A model generated the notes under the pieces. That model worked only from the letters and a program-made list of their open reading frames with translations, had not been told where the DNA came from and did not search any database. The translations under genes were made by a program, and so were the position numbers. From an uncultured Caulobacteraceae bacterium (GTDB taxonomy: Bacteria; Pseudomonadota; Alphaproteobacteria; Caulobacterales; Caulobacteraceae), in assembly GCA_903929535.1 (NCBI GenBank), contig CAIYVC010000154.1, positions 1 through 39,061 on the forward strand: a stretch of 39,061 nucleotides of DNA. Direction: 5' to 3'. Positions 24,521 to 33,255 of this stretch are shown piece by piece (within the stretch, counting starts at the first letter, position 1; each line of letters starts with the position of its first letter).

Positions 24521-24783
24521 GGGTTTTTAGTCCTGGGCCCCGCGGCGGCGGCGGCCTCTTCCGGCGTTTCCGGCGCGAAGCCGACCGGGGCGAAACCGTG
24601 CAGGAAGGACTCCACCGCCACCGTCACCGGGCCGGAGATCATCCGCTTGCCGGCTTCCATCTCGCGGACCCGCTTTTCACCCTGCGAGCGATCGCCGGCC
24701 AGGCGAAGGGCGCGCGCCATGTCGGACGGCGACCAGCCCAGGGCTTCGCGGGCTTGCTTCAGATGGGTTCCGTTCTCGATCAT
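24517..24783 (-). CDS. Small XRE-like helix-turn-helix protein
   Basis: 88 residues from the ATG giving MIENGTHLKQAREALGWSPSDMARALRLAGDRSQGEKRVREMEAGKRMISGPVTVAVESFLHGF. 'LKQAREALGWSPSDMARAL' matches helices 1 and 2 of an XRE HTH, and 'KRVREMEAGKRMISGPVTVAVESFL' matches the recognition helix and the rest of the domain. The frame is open to 24873 with another ATG at 24819, so the start is uncertain. A short Ala-rich tail follows the HTH. Probably a DNA-binding regulator; the targets are unknown. Confidence 0.78.
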   Translation of the reverse strand: MIENGTHLKQAREALGWSPSDMARALRLAGDRSQGEKRVREMEAGKRMISGPVTVAVESFLHGFAPVGFAPETPEEAAAAAGPRTKNP

Positions 24784-24992
24784 GGTCGGCTCAGGTCGGA
24801 CGTCGCACGCAGGCGACATGCACGCATCGTGCACCCGGATCAACCCATCGTCGAGCGCCGCGCATCCAGGCATTTGGTCGCGCGTTTGCTAAATCATGGC
24901 GTCACACCCTGCGACGCGCCTAATATGACCATCGTGTCGGCGCCCCGGGGCTCCCCGATGACGATGGATGCAGGACTGAATACCTAAGCGGA

Positions 24993-27900
24993 ATGGCCGG
25001 CTTCGTTTTCCATGATCCATCCGGCCGCCGGGGCCGCCGCGCGGGTCTGGCCGTAGGCCTGATGCTGGCGACCATAGCCGCGATCGGGGCCGGCTTCGCC
25101 GCGACCCTGGCCCTGGCCCCGCGCCTGCCCAACCTGCAGCTGAAGGATCCCCGCATCCTGTCGGCCCTGCACGAGGAAACGCCGCGCAAAAAACCGCACC
25201 GCCTGCCCTGGACCCGTGTGCCGCGTCCCGGCGGACTGAACTCCACCGTCTCGGGCGCCGAACGGCCCCTGACCCTGGCCTTCTACGTCAGCTACGACGC
25301 CAACTCGCGCCAGTCCCTGACCGAGCATATCGGTAAGATCGACGTGCTTTCGCCGCAGTGGATCGCCCTGAACGGCGCCGCCGGCGACATCAGCGTGGTG
25401 GACGACCGCCAGGCCGAGGACATCATCCGCGCCGCGCCCAAGCCGCCGTCGGTCCTGCCCTCGATCACCAATCTGCACGACGGCGCCTGGGACACCGCCC
25501 AGGCCTCCTTCGACATCCTCAACCCCGTCGCCCGCCGCAACCTGATCGCCAAGCTGGTGGACCTGGCCCAGAAGGACGGCTTCGCCGGCTATGTGTTCGA
25601 TCTGGAGAACCTGTCGGACGAGGCGATCAAGGCTTATCCCGGTTTCCTGGCCCAGACCCGCGCCGCGCTGAAGCCGCTGGGCCGCGAAGTGTGGGTGACC
25701 GCGCCGTTCGACGACCGCGACTGGGACCTGAAGACCATCCAGGCGGTCACCGACACCGTGGTGCTGATGGCCTATGACGAGCACTACCTGACCAGCAAGC
25801 CCGGCACGCCTGCCAGCCAGGGCTGGTTCCAGTCCAACCTGTCCGAGACCCTGGGCAAGATGGACCCCAAACGCACCATCCTGGCGCTGGGCGCCTACGG
25901 CTACGACTGGACCAAACGCGGCAAGACCTGGGACTCGGCGGAGGCCCAGACCTTCCACGAGGCGACCGTCCTGGCCTCGGATTCCGGCAACGACATCGAG
26001 TTCGATCCCGACACCCTGACGCCTCACTTCAGCTACGAGGACGAGAACGGTCTGACCCACGAACTGTGGTTCATGGACGCGGTGACCGCCTACAACGAGA
26101 TGAAGGTCTCCAGCCCGTTCAAACCGCGCGGCTATGGCCTGTGGCGGCTGGGCAGCGAGGACCCCGGCATCTGGACCCTGTTCGGACGCGGCTACGGCCG
26201 GGCCGACACCGCCGATCTGCAGCCCATACCCGGCGGCCAGGACGTGGACTTCGATGGCACCGGAGAGGTGCTCAAGATCACCCAGACGCCAAAGCCCGGC
26301 CGGCGCAGCCTGACCATCGACAAGGATACCGGCCTGATCTCGGGCGAGAGCTACGACGTCATCCCGTCAGGCTACATCGTGCAGCGCTACGGCGCCCACC
26401 CGGGGCTGATCGCCCTGACCTTCGACGACGGGCCGCACCCCAAGTTCACCAAGCAGATCCTGGACATTCTCAAGGCCAAGAAGGCGCCCGCCACCTTCTT
26501 CGTGATCGGCGACCAGATGTCCAAATGGCCTGGCCTAGTGAAACGCGAACTGGACGAGGGGCATGTGGTGGGCAGCCACAGCTTCACCCACCCGAACCTG
26601 GGCGCCATCACCACGCCGCAGGTGGATATCGAGCTGAACGCCACCCAGCGCCTGTTCGAGGTGGTCACCGGCCGCTCGATGCGCCTGTTCCGGCCGCCCT
26701 ACTTCGGCGACGCCGAACCCTCGACGCCGGCGGAAGTCGCGCCGCTGCTGAAGGCCCAGGCGCTGGGCTACTACATCGTCGGCCTGCGCATCGACACCAA
26801 CGACTGGAAGAAGCCCACCACCCAGCAGATCATCGACAACGTCACCAACCGGCTGAGCGACACCAACCCAGAGACCGCCGGCCAGGTAGTGCTGCTGCAC
26901 GATTCCGGCGGCGACCGCTCGCGCACCGTCGCCGCCCTGCCCGGCCTGATCGACACCCTGCGCGCCCGCGGCTACCGCCTCGTCAGCGTGGCCGAACTGG
27001 CCGGGATGTCGCCGCAGCAGGCCATGCCGCTGAGCGGCCGCAACCCGCTGGAGCTGACGCTGGACCGGATCGGCTTCGGCTTCGTGCACGGGCTTGAGGT
27101 GTGCATGGAGACCCTGTTCATCTCCGCCATCGTACTGGGCCTGGCGCGACTGGCCTTCCTGGGCACCCTGGCGCTGTGGCACCGCTTCACCAATAAGCCG
27201 CCGCCGAAGCTCGATCCGACCACCGGGCCGCTCGTGAGCGTCCTGATCCCCTGTTTCAACGAAGAGAAGGTGATCGTCGCCTCGACCGCGAGGATCCTGC
27301 GGTCGGACTGGACCAATATCGAGGTCCTGGTGCTGGACGACGGCTCGACCGACGGCACCGCCGATGAGGTGCGCCGGGCCTTCGCCGACGATCCGCGCGT
27401 GCGCCTGCTCAGCTTCGAGAACGCGGGCAAGGCCCATGCCCTGAACCGTGGCCTGGCTTTGACCAAGGGCGACATCATCGTCGCGCTGGACGCCGACACC
27501 TTGTTTCCGAAAGACACGATCGGGCTCCTCGCACGGTGGTTCGCCGATCCGCGCATCGGGGCGGTGGCCGGCAACGCCCTGGTGGGCAACCGGCTCAACA
27601 TGGTCACCCGCTGGCAGGCGCTGGAATATGTCACCGCCCAGAACCTGGAGCGGCGGGCGCTGGACGCCCTGGGCGCCGTCACCGTGGTGCCCGGCGCGGT
27701 CGGGGCCTGGCGGCGCGAGGCGCTGGAAGCTCTGGGCGGCTATCCCGCCGACACTCTGGCCGAGGATCAGGACCTGACCATCGCCGTGCAGCGGGCCGGC
27801 TGGCTGGTGGACTTCGATCCGGACGCCCGCGCCTACACCGAGGCCCCCGACACCATCAACGGCCTGCTCAAGCAGCGCTTCCGCTGGTCGTTCGGCACTC

Positions 27901-28349
27901 TGCAATGCCTGTGGAAGCACCGCCCCGGCCTGTTCGATCCGCATCGCCCGGTGCTGGGCTTCTTCGCCCTGCCGCAGATCTGGCTGTTCCAGATCTTCCT
28001 GACCGTGGCCGCGCCCCTGGTCGACCTCGGCGCCATCTGGAGCCTGATCTCGGCGGTGATGACCCACTACTCCCACCCGGTGGAGTGGTCGTCCGACGAC
28101 CTGCTGCACACCCTGTTCTACTGGTGCGCCTTCGTGCTGGTGGACATCTCAGCCGCGATGCTGGGCATGGCGCTGGAGAAGCGCGCGCCCTGGAAGGAGC
28201 TGATCTGGCTGCCGGTGCAGCGCTTCGGCTACCGCCAGATGATGTACTACGTCGTGGTCAAGGCGGTGATCACCGCCGTGCGCGGGCCCAAGGTCGGCTG
28301 GGGCAAGCTGGAGCGGCGCAACACCGCCGCTGTCGAGGGCGCCGGCTAA
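24993..28349 (+). CDS. Trifunctional GH18-like / NodB polysaccharide deacetylase / GT2 glycan synthase
   Basis: 1118 residues. A membrane helix at about 17-40 leads into a periplasmic half. GH18-like domain (about 90-400): FYVSYD, catalytic-type DLE at 203-205, but the two earlier acidic residues of the usual DxxDxDxE are replaced. NodB deacetylase (about 465-690): TFDDGPH (D478, D479), HSFTH (H529, H533), RPPY, DTNDW and LLHDSGG, all five motifs. Another membrane segment (about 705-730) leads to a cytoplasmic GT2 synthase: VLIPCFNEEKV, DDG (782-784), DAD (833-835), EDQD (924-927), QRFRW (961-965), then C-terminal membrane helices. One chain could therefore build, export and trim a beta-linked GlcNAc-type polymer. 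Such fusions exist in other bacteria. The polymer is not determined. Confidence 0.95.
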   Translation: MAGFVFHDPSGRRGRRAGLAVGLMLATIAAIGAGFAATLALAPRLPNLQLKDPRILSALHEETPRKKPHRLPWTRVPRPGGLNSTVSGAERPLTLAFYVSYDANSRQSLTEHIGKIDVLSPQWIALNGAAGDISVVDDRQAEDIIRAAPKPPSVLPSITNLHDGAWDTAQASFDILNPVARRNLIAKLVDLAQKDGFAGYVFDLENLSDEAIKAYPGFLAQTRAALKPLGREVWVTAPFDDRDWDLKTIQAVTDTVVLMAYDEHYLTSKPGTPASQGWFQSNLSETLGKMDPKRTILALGAYGYDWTKRGKTWDSAEAQTFHEATVLASDSGNDIEFDPDTLTPHFSYEDENGLTHELWFMDAVTAYNEMKVSSPFKPRGYGLWRLGSEDPGIWTLFGRGYGRADTADLQPIPGGQDVDFDGTGEVLKITQTPKPGRRSLTIDKDTGLISGESYDVIPSGYIVQRYGAHPGLIALTFDDGPHPKFTKQILDILKAKKAPATFFVIGDQMSKWPGLVKRELDEGHVVGSHSFTHPNLGAITTPQVDIELNATQRLFEVVTGRSMRLFRPPYFGDAEPSTPAEVAPLLKAQALGYYIVGLRIDTNDWKKPTTQQIIDNVTNRLSDTNPETAGQVVLLHDSGGDRSRTVAALPGLIDTLRARGYRLVSVAELAGMSPQQAMPLSGRNPLELTLDRIGFGFVHGLEVCMETLFISAIVLGLARLAFLGTLALWHRFTNKPPPKLDPTTGPLVSVLIPCFNEEKVIVASTARILRSDWTNIEVLVLDDGSTDGTADEVRRAFADDPRVRLLSFENAGKAHALNRGLALTKGDIIVALDADTLFPKDTIGLLARWFADPRIGAVAGNALVGNRLNMVTRWQALEYVTAQNLERRALDALGAVTVVPGAVGAWRREALEALGGYPADTLAEDQDLTIAVQRAGWLVDFDPDARAYTEAPDTINGLLKQRFRWSFGTLQCLWKHRPGLFDPHRPVLGFFALPQIWLFQIFLTVAAPLVDLGAIWSLISAVMTHYSHPVEWSSDDLLHTLFYWCAFVLVDISAAMLGMALEKRAPWKELIWLPVQRFGYRQMMYYVVVKAVITAVRGPKVGWGKLERRNTAAVEGAG

Positions 28350-28391
28350 TCGCCTAATTCGTCATCGTCTCGTGCTCGATTGTTGAGCAGA

Positions 28392-28439
28392 CCCCGGAAC
28401 TTCGGCTATAGCCGAGTCTGGACCCCATGCGGTCCGGGG
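28392..28439 (+). promoter_or_regulatory. Structured leader before the ammonium transporter
   Basis: A 14-base perfect palindrome TCGGCTATAGCCGA (28402-28415) and a hairpin GGACC/GGTCC (28420-28435) lie between outer arms CCCCGGA (28392-28398) and TCCGGGG (28433-28439). The outer arm and the GGTCC arm share three bases, so the two folds compete, and the outer arm touches the ribosome site GGAGG (28439-28443), nine bases before the ATG. Confidence 0.45.
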
Positions 28440-28452
28440 GAGGCGGGCGCTC

Positions 28453-29757
28453 ATGACCTTGGTTCGTAAGATGTTTTGCGGCGCTGGCCTGACCTTGGGC
28501 GTGGCTGCGATCCCGGCCCTCGCCCTGGCCCAGACACCGGCCCCTGCCCTCAACACCGGCGACACCGCCTGGATTTTGACCTCCACGGCCCTGGTCCTGT
28601 TCATGACGCTGCCCGGTCTGGCGCTGTTCTACGGCGGCCTGGTGCGGTCCAAAAACGTGCTGTCGGTGATGGCCCAGTGCGTCGGCATCGCCTGCCTGGC
28701 CTCGGTGCTTTGGCTGGCGGTCGGTTACAGCCTGGCGTTCAGCGGCTCCGGCGCCCTGATCGGCGATCTGAGCAAGGCCTTCCTGCTCTCCGTCCACCGC
28801 GGCGACCTGCGCGGGACCATCCCCGAGAGCGCCTTCTTCCTGTTCCAGGGGGCCTTCGCCGTCATCACCCCGGCCCTGATCGTCGGCGCCTATGCCGAGC
28901 GGATCCGCTTTCCCGCCGTGCTGTTGTTCAGCGGCCTGTGGCTGCTGGCGGTGTATGCCCCGGTGGCCCACTGGATCTGGGGCGGCGGATGGCTGATGAC
29001 GCGCGGCGTGATGGACTACGCCGGAGGCCTGGTGGTTCACGCCACCGCAGGCATCTCCGCCCTGCTGGCCGCCATCTGGGTCGGCCGCCGCGACGGCTTC
29101 CCCAAGGACCTGCACCCCCCGCACAGCCCCGGCCTGACCATGATCGGCGCCGGCATGCTGTGGGTCGGCTGGTACGGCTTCAACGGCGGCAGCGCCCTGG
29201 CGGCCAATGGCGACGCCGCCATGGCCCTGGTGGTCACCCATCTGTCCGCCTCGATGGCTGGCCTGGTCTGGGCGATGCTGGAATACCGCAAGTTCGGCCG
29301 TCCCAGCATGGTCGGCCTGGTCACCGGCGTGGTCGGCGGTCTGGCGACCGTGACGCCCGCGTCGGGCTATGTCGGGCCGCTGGGCGGGCTGATCCTGGGC
29401 GCCTGCGGTAGCGTGGTCTGTTTCTACGCGGTCGAGCTGGTCAAGCACCGCTTCAAGGTCGACGATTCCCTGGACGTGTTCGCCGTGCACGGCGTCGGCG
29501 GCATCCTCGGCAGTCTGCTGGTGGCGGTGCTGGCCAGCCCGGCGATCGGCGGCGTCGGCTACGGCGTGACCGGCGGCATGGCGGCGCAGTTCGTGGTCCA
29601 GCTGATCGCGGCGGCGGCGGTGCTGGTCTGGTCGGGCGTACTGACCTTGGTGATCCTGTTCCTGGTGCGCCGGACCACCGGTCTGCGCGCCCGCGAAGAA
29701 GATATCGACGAAGGCCTGGACCTGGCCCACCACGGCGAGCGCAGCTTTAGTATTTAA
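28453..29757 (+). CDS. amt: Ammonium transporter, Amt/MEP/Rh family
   Basis: 434 residues. An Ala-rich signal-like N-terminus (MTLVRKMFCGAGLTLGVAAIPALALAQ) precedes 11 membrane helices starting DTAWILTSTALVLFMTLPGLALFYGGLVRSKNVLSV. The twin pore histidines are H196 in GGLVVHATAGISAL and H346 in DVFAVHGVGGILG; GWYGFNGGSAL is the conserved helix-7 block. Conducts ammonium or ammonia inward. No glnK/PII gene lies next to it, although amt and glnK are paired in most proteobacteria. Its start is preceded by a structured leader and GGAGG. Confidence 0.97.
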   Translation: MTLVRKMFCGAGLTLGVAAIPALALAQTPAPALNTGDTAWILTSTALVLFMTLPGLALFYGGLVRSKNVLSVMAQCVGIACLASVLWLAVGYSLAFSGSGALIGDLSKAFLLSVHRGDLRGTIPESAFFLFQGAFAVITPALIVGAYAERIRFPAVLLFSGLWLLAVYAPVAHWIWGGGWLMTRGVMDYAGGLVVHATAGISALLAAIWVGRRDGFPKDLHPPHSPGLTMIGAGMLWVGWYGFNGGSALAANGDAAMALVVTHLSASMAGLVWAMLEYRKFGRPSMVGLVTGVVGGLATVTPASGYVGPLGGLILGACGSVVCFYAVELVKHRFKVDDSLDVFAVHGVGGILGSLLVAVLASPAIGGVGYGVTGGMAAQFVVQLIAAAAVLVWSGVLTLVILFLVRRTTGLRAREEDIDEGLDLAHHGERSFSI

Positions 29758-29769
29758 GGGTGTGATGGG

Positions 29770-30357
29770 TCAGTGCGTCACTCCGCGCGCGCCCAGCACG
29801 CCTGCGACCGTGAGCGCCATCACCTTCAGGTCGAAGGCGAACGACATCCGGTTCATGTAGTCTACGTCCAGCGCCACCTTCTGCGGGATCGGCAGCTCGT
29901 CGCGGCCATTGACCTGGGCCCAGCCGGTCAGGCCCGGACGCAGGCGTTCGACCCCGGCCTCGGTGCGTAGCGCCACCAAGTCGTCCTGGTTGAACAGGGC
30001 GGGGCGGGGCCCCACCAGGCTCATGTCGCCGATCAGGACGCTCCAGAGTTGGGGCAGTTCGTCCAGGCTGTAGCGGCGCAGGAAGCCGCCGAACGGGGTC
30101 AGCCAGCGGGCAGGGTCATCCAGCAGGTGGGTCGCCACCTGGGGCGTATCGATACGCATGGTGCGGAACTTGGGCATGGCGAACAGCCGGTTGTCGCGCC
30201 CTACCCGTTGCGACCAGTGGATCGCCGGTCCGGGCGACGTGGCGCGCGTCGCCAGCGCCAGCAGAACCATCGGCGCCCCGAACACGAACAGCGCCGCGCC
30301 GGCCACGCCGATGTCCGTCGCGCGCTTCAGAACAGGACTGGCGGCGGAAGAGGACAA
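29770..30357 (-). CDS. Polyprenyl-phosphate sugar-1-phosphate transferase, minimal form
   Basis: 195 residues: a single membrane helix (VLKRATDIGVAGAALFVFGAPMVLLALA) and the catalytic Bac_transf domain, with PGPAIHWSQRVGRDNRLFAMPKFRTMR, LRRYSLDELPQLWSVLIGDMSLVGPRPAL and RPGLTGWAQVNGRDELPIPQKVALDVDYM. It transfers a sugar-1-phosphate from a nucleotide sugar to undecaprenyl phosphate, the first step of a surface polysaccharide or glycan. It lacks the extra N-terminal helices of the large WbaP/ExoY-fused type. It is alone here, with no glycosyltransferase cluster beside it. Divergent from trpS. Confidence 0.94.
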   Translation of the reverse strand: MSSSAASPVLKRATDIGVAGAALFVFGAPMVLLALATRATSPGPAIHWSQRVGRDNRLFAMPKFRTMRIDTPQVATHLLDDPARWLTPFGGFLRRYSLDELPQLWSVLIGDMSLVGPRPALFNQDDLVALRTEAGVERLRPGLTGWAQVNGRDELPIPQKVALDVDYMNRMSFAFDLKVMALTVAGVLGARGVTH

Positions 30358-30467
30358 ACGGGCTCCTGGGTTGCCTGCCTGGGATAGCGTCGCCCCAGGC
30401 GCGCGACAACCTTGCCCTTCCCCTGACGGCGGGCTAACTCGGCCCAGCCTTCGGAAAGAACCAGTCG

Positions 30468-31508
30468 ATGACCGAAACCGCCCCGGCTCCCTACGCCGGT
30501 CCCAAGCGAATCCTGTCGGGGGTGCAGACCTCCGGCTCCCTGCACCTGGGCAACTACCTGGGCGCGATCGTGAAGTTCGTGCGTCTGCAGGAAGAGGCCG
30601 AGTGCTTCTATTTCCTGGCCGACCTGCACGCGATCACCGTGTGGCAGGACCCGGCCAAGCTGGCAGGGCAGATGCGCGAAGTGGCCGCGGCCTTCATCGC
30701 CTCGGGCGTGAATCCCAACAAGGCGGCGATCTTCCCCCAATCCGCCGTGCCCGAGCACGCCGAGCTGGCCTGGATCTTCAACTGCGTCGCCCGCCTCGGC
30801 TGGCTGGACCGGATGACCCAGTTCAAGGAGAAGTCGGGCCAGCATAAGGAACGCTCCTCGGTCGGCCTCTACACTTACCCCGTGCTGCAGGCCGCCGACA
30901 TCCTGGTCTACAAGGCCACCCATGTACCGGTGGGCGAGGACCAGAAGCAGCATCTGGAGCTGACCCGCGACATCGCCCAGAAGTTCAACAACGACTTCGG
31001 CGCACCGGGCTTCTTCCCCATCACCGAGCCGGTGATCGAGGGGCCGGGAGCGCGGATCATGAGCCTGCGCGACGGCGCGGCCAAGATGAGCAAGTCCGAC
31101 CCCTCGGACAATTCGCGCATTAACCTGCTGGATGAGGCCGACGCCATCGCCCAGAAGATCCGCAAGGCCAAGACCGACCCGGAACCTCTGCCCGAGACCC
31201 TGGACGAGCTGAAGCTGCGGCCTGAAGCCGATAATCTGGTGGGCATCTACGCGGCCCTGGCGGGACGGCCCAAGGCCGAGGTGCTGGCGCAGTTCACCGG
31301 CCAGGGATTCGGCGCCTTCAAGCCGGCGCTGGCCGAGCTGGCGGTCGAACGCATGCGGCCGATCGGCGATGAGATGCGCCGGCTGATGGCCGACCCGACC
31401 GAGATCGACAAGGTGCTGAAGGCGGGCGTCGAAAAGGCCCGCGCGGTGGCCGGGCCCGTGGTCGCCGAGACCAAGACGCTGGTGGGCTTCTGGGACGCCA
31501 AGGCGTGA
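30468..31508 (+). CDS. trpS: Tryptophanyl-tRNA synthetase
   Basis: 346 residues, class Ic. HIGH-equivalent [13 protein letters not shown] at 21-33, KMSKS at 206-210, with [20 protein letters not shown] and [34 protein letters not shown] in the usual places; C-terminal helices end in GFWDAKA. It charges tRNA-Trp. Normal length and nothing missing. Its TGA overlaps the next gene's GTG start by three bases within a GTGA, so the copper chaperone is translationally coupled to it. Confidence 0.98.
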   Translation: MTETAPAPYAGPKRILSGVQTSGSLHLGNYLGAIVKFVRLQEEAECFYFLADLHAITVWQDPAKLAGQMREVAAAFIASGVNPNKAAIFPQSAVPEHAELAWIFNCVARLGWLDRMTQFKEKSGQHKERSSVGLYTYPVLQAADILVYKATHVPVGEDQKQHLELTRDIAQKFNNDFGAPGFFPITEPVIEGPGARIMSLRDGAAKMSKSDPSDNSRINLLDEADAIAQKIRKAKTDPEPLPETLDELKLRPEADNLVGIYAALAGRPKAEVLAQFTGQGFGAFKPALAELAVERMRPIGDEMRRLMADPTEIDKVLKAGVEKARAVAGPVVAETKTLVGFWDAKA

Positions 31509-31948
31509 TCAGGGCGGCTCTGGCGGCAGGCGTCATCCTGGCCCTAGCCGGCGCCGCCGAGGCCAAACCGGGCGGCGACCTCAGCGTGACCGGAGCGGTG
31601 GTGCGCGCCTCGCTGGGGACCGTGCCGACCTCCGCCGCCTATCTGACCATCGCCAATTCAAGCGGCCGGGCGGACCGGCTGCTGTCAGTCGATTGCGCCT
31701 GCGCCCGGATGGCGATGATGCACAAGTCCGAGGTCAAGGCCGGGATAGCCTCCATGGACATGGTCGGATCGGTCACCGTTCCCGCGGACGGCAGGGTCAG
31801 CTTCTCGCCCACGGGGCTGCACATCATGCTGACGGGGCTGAAGACACCGCTGAAGGCGGGGGGATCGGTTCCGATGACCCTGACCTTCGAACACGCCGGG
31901 ACGGTCAAGGTGATGTTCAAGATCCAGGATATCGTCGAGAAGCGCTGA
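31505..31948 (+). CDS. Periplasmic copper chaperone, PCu(A)C family
   Basis: 147 residues from a GTG overlapping the trpS stop. Signal peptide ([20 protein letters not shown]), then the cupredoxin-like PCu(A)C fold: [46 protein letters not shown] (H and distant M), and HIMLTGLK (HxM). The H-x(n)-M...H-x-M set binds Cu(I) for delivery to cytochrome oxidase. The C-terminus [13 protein letters not shown] is typical. The operon link with trpS has no obvious functional meaning; the next gene follows after 37 bases. Confidence 0.93.
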   Translation: MIRAALAAGVILALAGAAEAKPGGDLSVTGAVVRASLGTVPTSAAYLTIANSSGRADRLLSVDCACARMAMMHKSEVKAGIASMDMVGSVTVPADGRVSFSPTGLHIMLTGLKTPLKAGGSVPMTLTFEHAGTVKVMFKIQDIVEKR

Positions 31949-31985
31949 GGTTGCGCGACGGCCCGCGCGGCGCCATCTAGTCGCT

Positions 31986-32561
31986 ATGTTCATCCAGACC
32001 GAAACCACGCCCAATCCCGAGGTGCTGAAGTTCCTGCCCGGCCGCGAGGTCCTGGGGGAAGGCACGCGCGAGTTCAGGACCGCCGATGAGGCCTCAGCCT
32101 CGCCTCTGGCCCAGGCCCTGTTCGATCTGAACGGCGTGGAGCGGGTCTTCTTCGGCCCCGACTTCCTGACCGTGACCAAGAATTCCGACGACGTGGACTG
32201 GCGCACCCTGAAGGCGCCGATCCTGGCCGCGGTGATGGAGCATTTCACCTCTGGCGCGGCCCTGCTGGCCGAGGGCGACGCGGGCGCGGTCTCGCACGAC
32301 TCCGACGTCTATGAAGGTGAAACCGCCCAGGTGGTGGCCGAGATCAAGGACCTGCTGGACACCCGCATTCGCCCGGCCGTGGCGCGGGACGGCGGCGATA
32401 TCCTGTTCAACCGCTTCGATGCGGCGACCGGCGTGGTCTTCCTGCACATGCGCGGGGCCTGCTCCAGCTGCCCCTCCTCCTCCGCCACACTCAAGGCCGG
32501 GGTCGAGAACATGCTCAAGCACTACGTGCCCGAAGTGACGGCAGTCGAAGCCGCCCTCTAA
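31986..32561 (+). CDS. Nfu/NifU-like Fe-S cluster scaffold
   Basis: 191 residues. N-terminal Nfu_N domain (MFIQTETTPNPEVLKFLPGREVL, then LFDLNGVERVFFGPDFLTVTK) joined to the C-terminal NifU-like domain (IRPAVARDGGDILFNRFDA) with the cluster motif CSSCPSS, cysteines C159 and C162. It carries and transfers a [4Fe-4S] cluster to target enzymes, as eukaryotic NFU1 and bacterial NfuA do. No isc/suf genes are adjacent. The TAA is followed by an A/T-rich run that may be a weak terminator. Confidence 0.96.
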   Translation: MFIQTETTPNPEVLKFLPGREVLGEGTREFRTADEASASPLAQALFDLNGVERVFFGPDFLTVTKNSDDVDWRTLKAPILAAVMEHFTSGAALLAEGDAGAVSHDSDVYEGETAQVVAEIKDLLDTRIRPAVARDGGDILFNRFDAATGVVFLHMRGACSSCPSSSATLKAGVENMLKHYVPEVTAVEAAL

Positions 32562-32655
32562 AAAATTTGAATCAAAGCGCGCCGGGCCCCTTGCCGAACA
32601 GGCGCTCGCCTCTATTTGTAACAGCACTAGTTCCTGTTCCTGATGGAGAGCTTCC

Positions 32656-33246
32656 ATGTCGGCCGTTCTTGAGGGCCCCGCCCTCGACCAACTCTTTCGC
32701 GAAGCGCGCACCCGCAACGGCTGGTCCGACAAGCCGGTCAGCGACGCCCAGATCCGCGAACTCTACGACCTGTTCAAATTCGGCCCGACCGCCGTTAACT
32801 CGACCCCCGCCCGCGTGGTCTGGGTCAAGAGCGAGGAGGCCAAGCAGCGCCTGGCCCCGCATCTGTCGGGCAACAACCGCCCCAAGACCCTGAAAGCGCC
32901 AGTCACCGCCATCATCGGCTACGACCAGGAGTTCCACGAAAAGCTGCCCAAGCTGTTCCCCAACGCGCCCACCGCCAAGGACTGGTTCGCGTCGCCGGAG
33001 TCGCGCGAGCAGACCGCCTTCCGCAACGGCACCCTGCAGGGCGCCTATCTGATCATCGCCGCGCGGGCCCTGGGCCTGGACGCCGGTCCGATGTCGGGCT
33101 TCGACAACGCGGGCGTGGACAAGGAATTCTTCGCCGGCACGACCATCAAGTCGAACTTCATCGTCGCCCTGGGCTACGGCACCGACGAGAACCTCTATCC
33201 GCGCAACCCGCGCCTGGACTTCGAGGAAGCCAACACCATCCTGTAA
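32656..33246 (+). CDS. rutE: RutE-like malonic semialdehyde reductase (nitroreductase family)
   Basis: 196 residues, FMN-dependent. [108 protein letters not shown] and a C-terminal [20 protein letters not shown] are the characteristic RutE/HadB blocks. In the Rut pathway it reduces malonic semialdehyde to 3-hydroxypropionate. There is no rutABCDF nearby, so the enzyme may instead act on other aldehydes or quinones; the symbol is given by family resemblance. Confidence 0.88.
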   Translation: MSAVLEGPALDQLFREARTRNGWSDKPVSDAQIRELYDLFKFGPTAVNSTPARVVWVKSEEAKQRLAPHLSGNNRPKTLKAPVTAIIGYDQEFHEKLPKLFPNAPTAKDWFASPESREQTAFRNGTLQGAYLIIAARALGLDAGPMSGFDNAGVDKEFFAGTTIKSNFIVALGYGTDENLYPRNPRLDFEEANTIL

Positions 33247-33255
33247 TGGCGGCCT

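Noticed and set aside
26535-28109. 524-residue minus-strand frame
   Set aside because: Opposite the NodB and GT2 domains of the trifunctional enzyme; no motifs.
28365-28390. Possible sigma-54 promoter before the ammonium transporter
   Set aside because: GTGCTCGATTGTTG is only a partial match to TGGCAC-N5-TTGC and lacks the conserved GG and GC dinucleotides at the right spacing.
28354-29733. 459-residue minus-strand frame
   Set aside because: Opposite the ammonium transporter; Asp/His/Gln-rich shadow product without hydrophobic segments or motifs.
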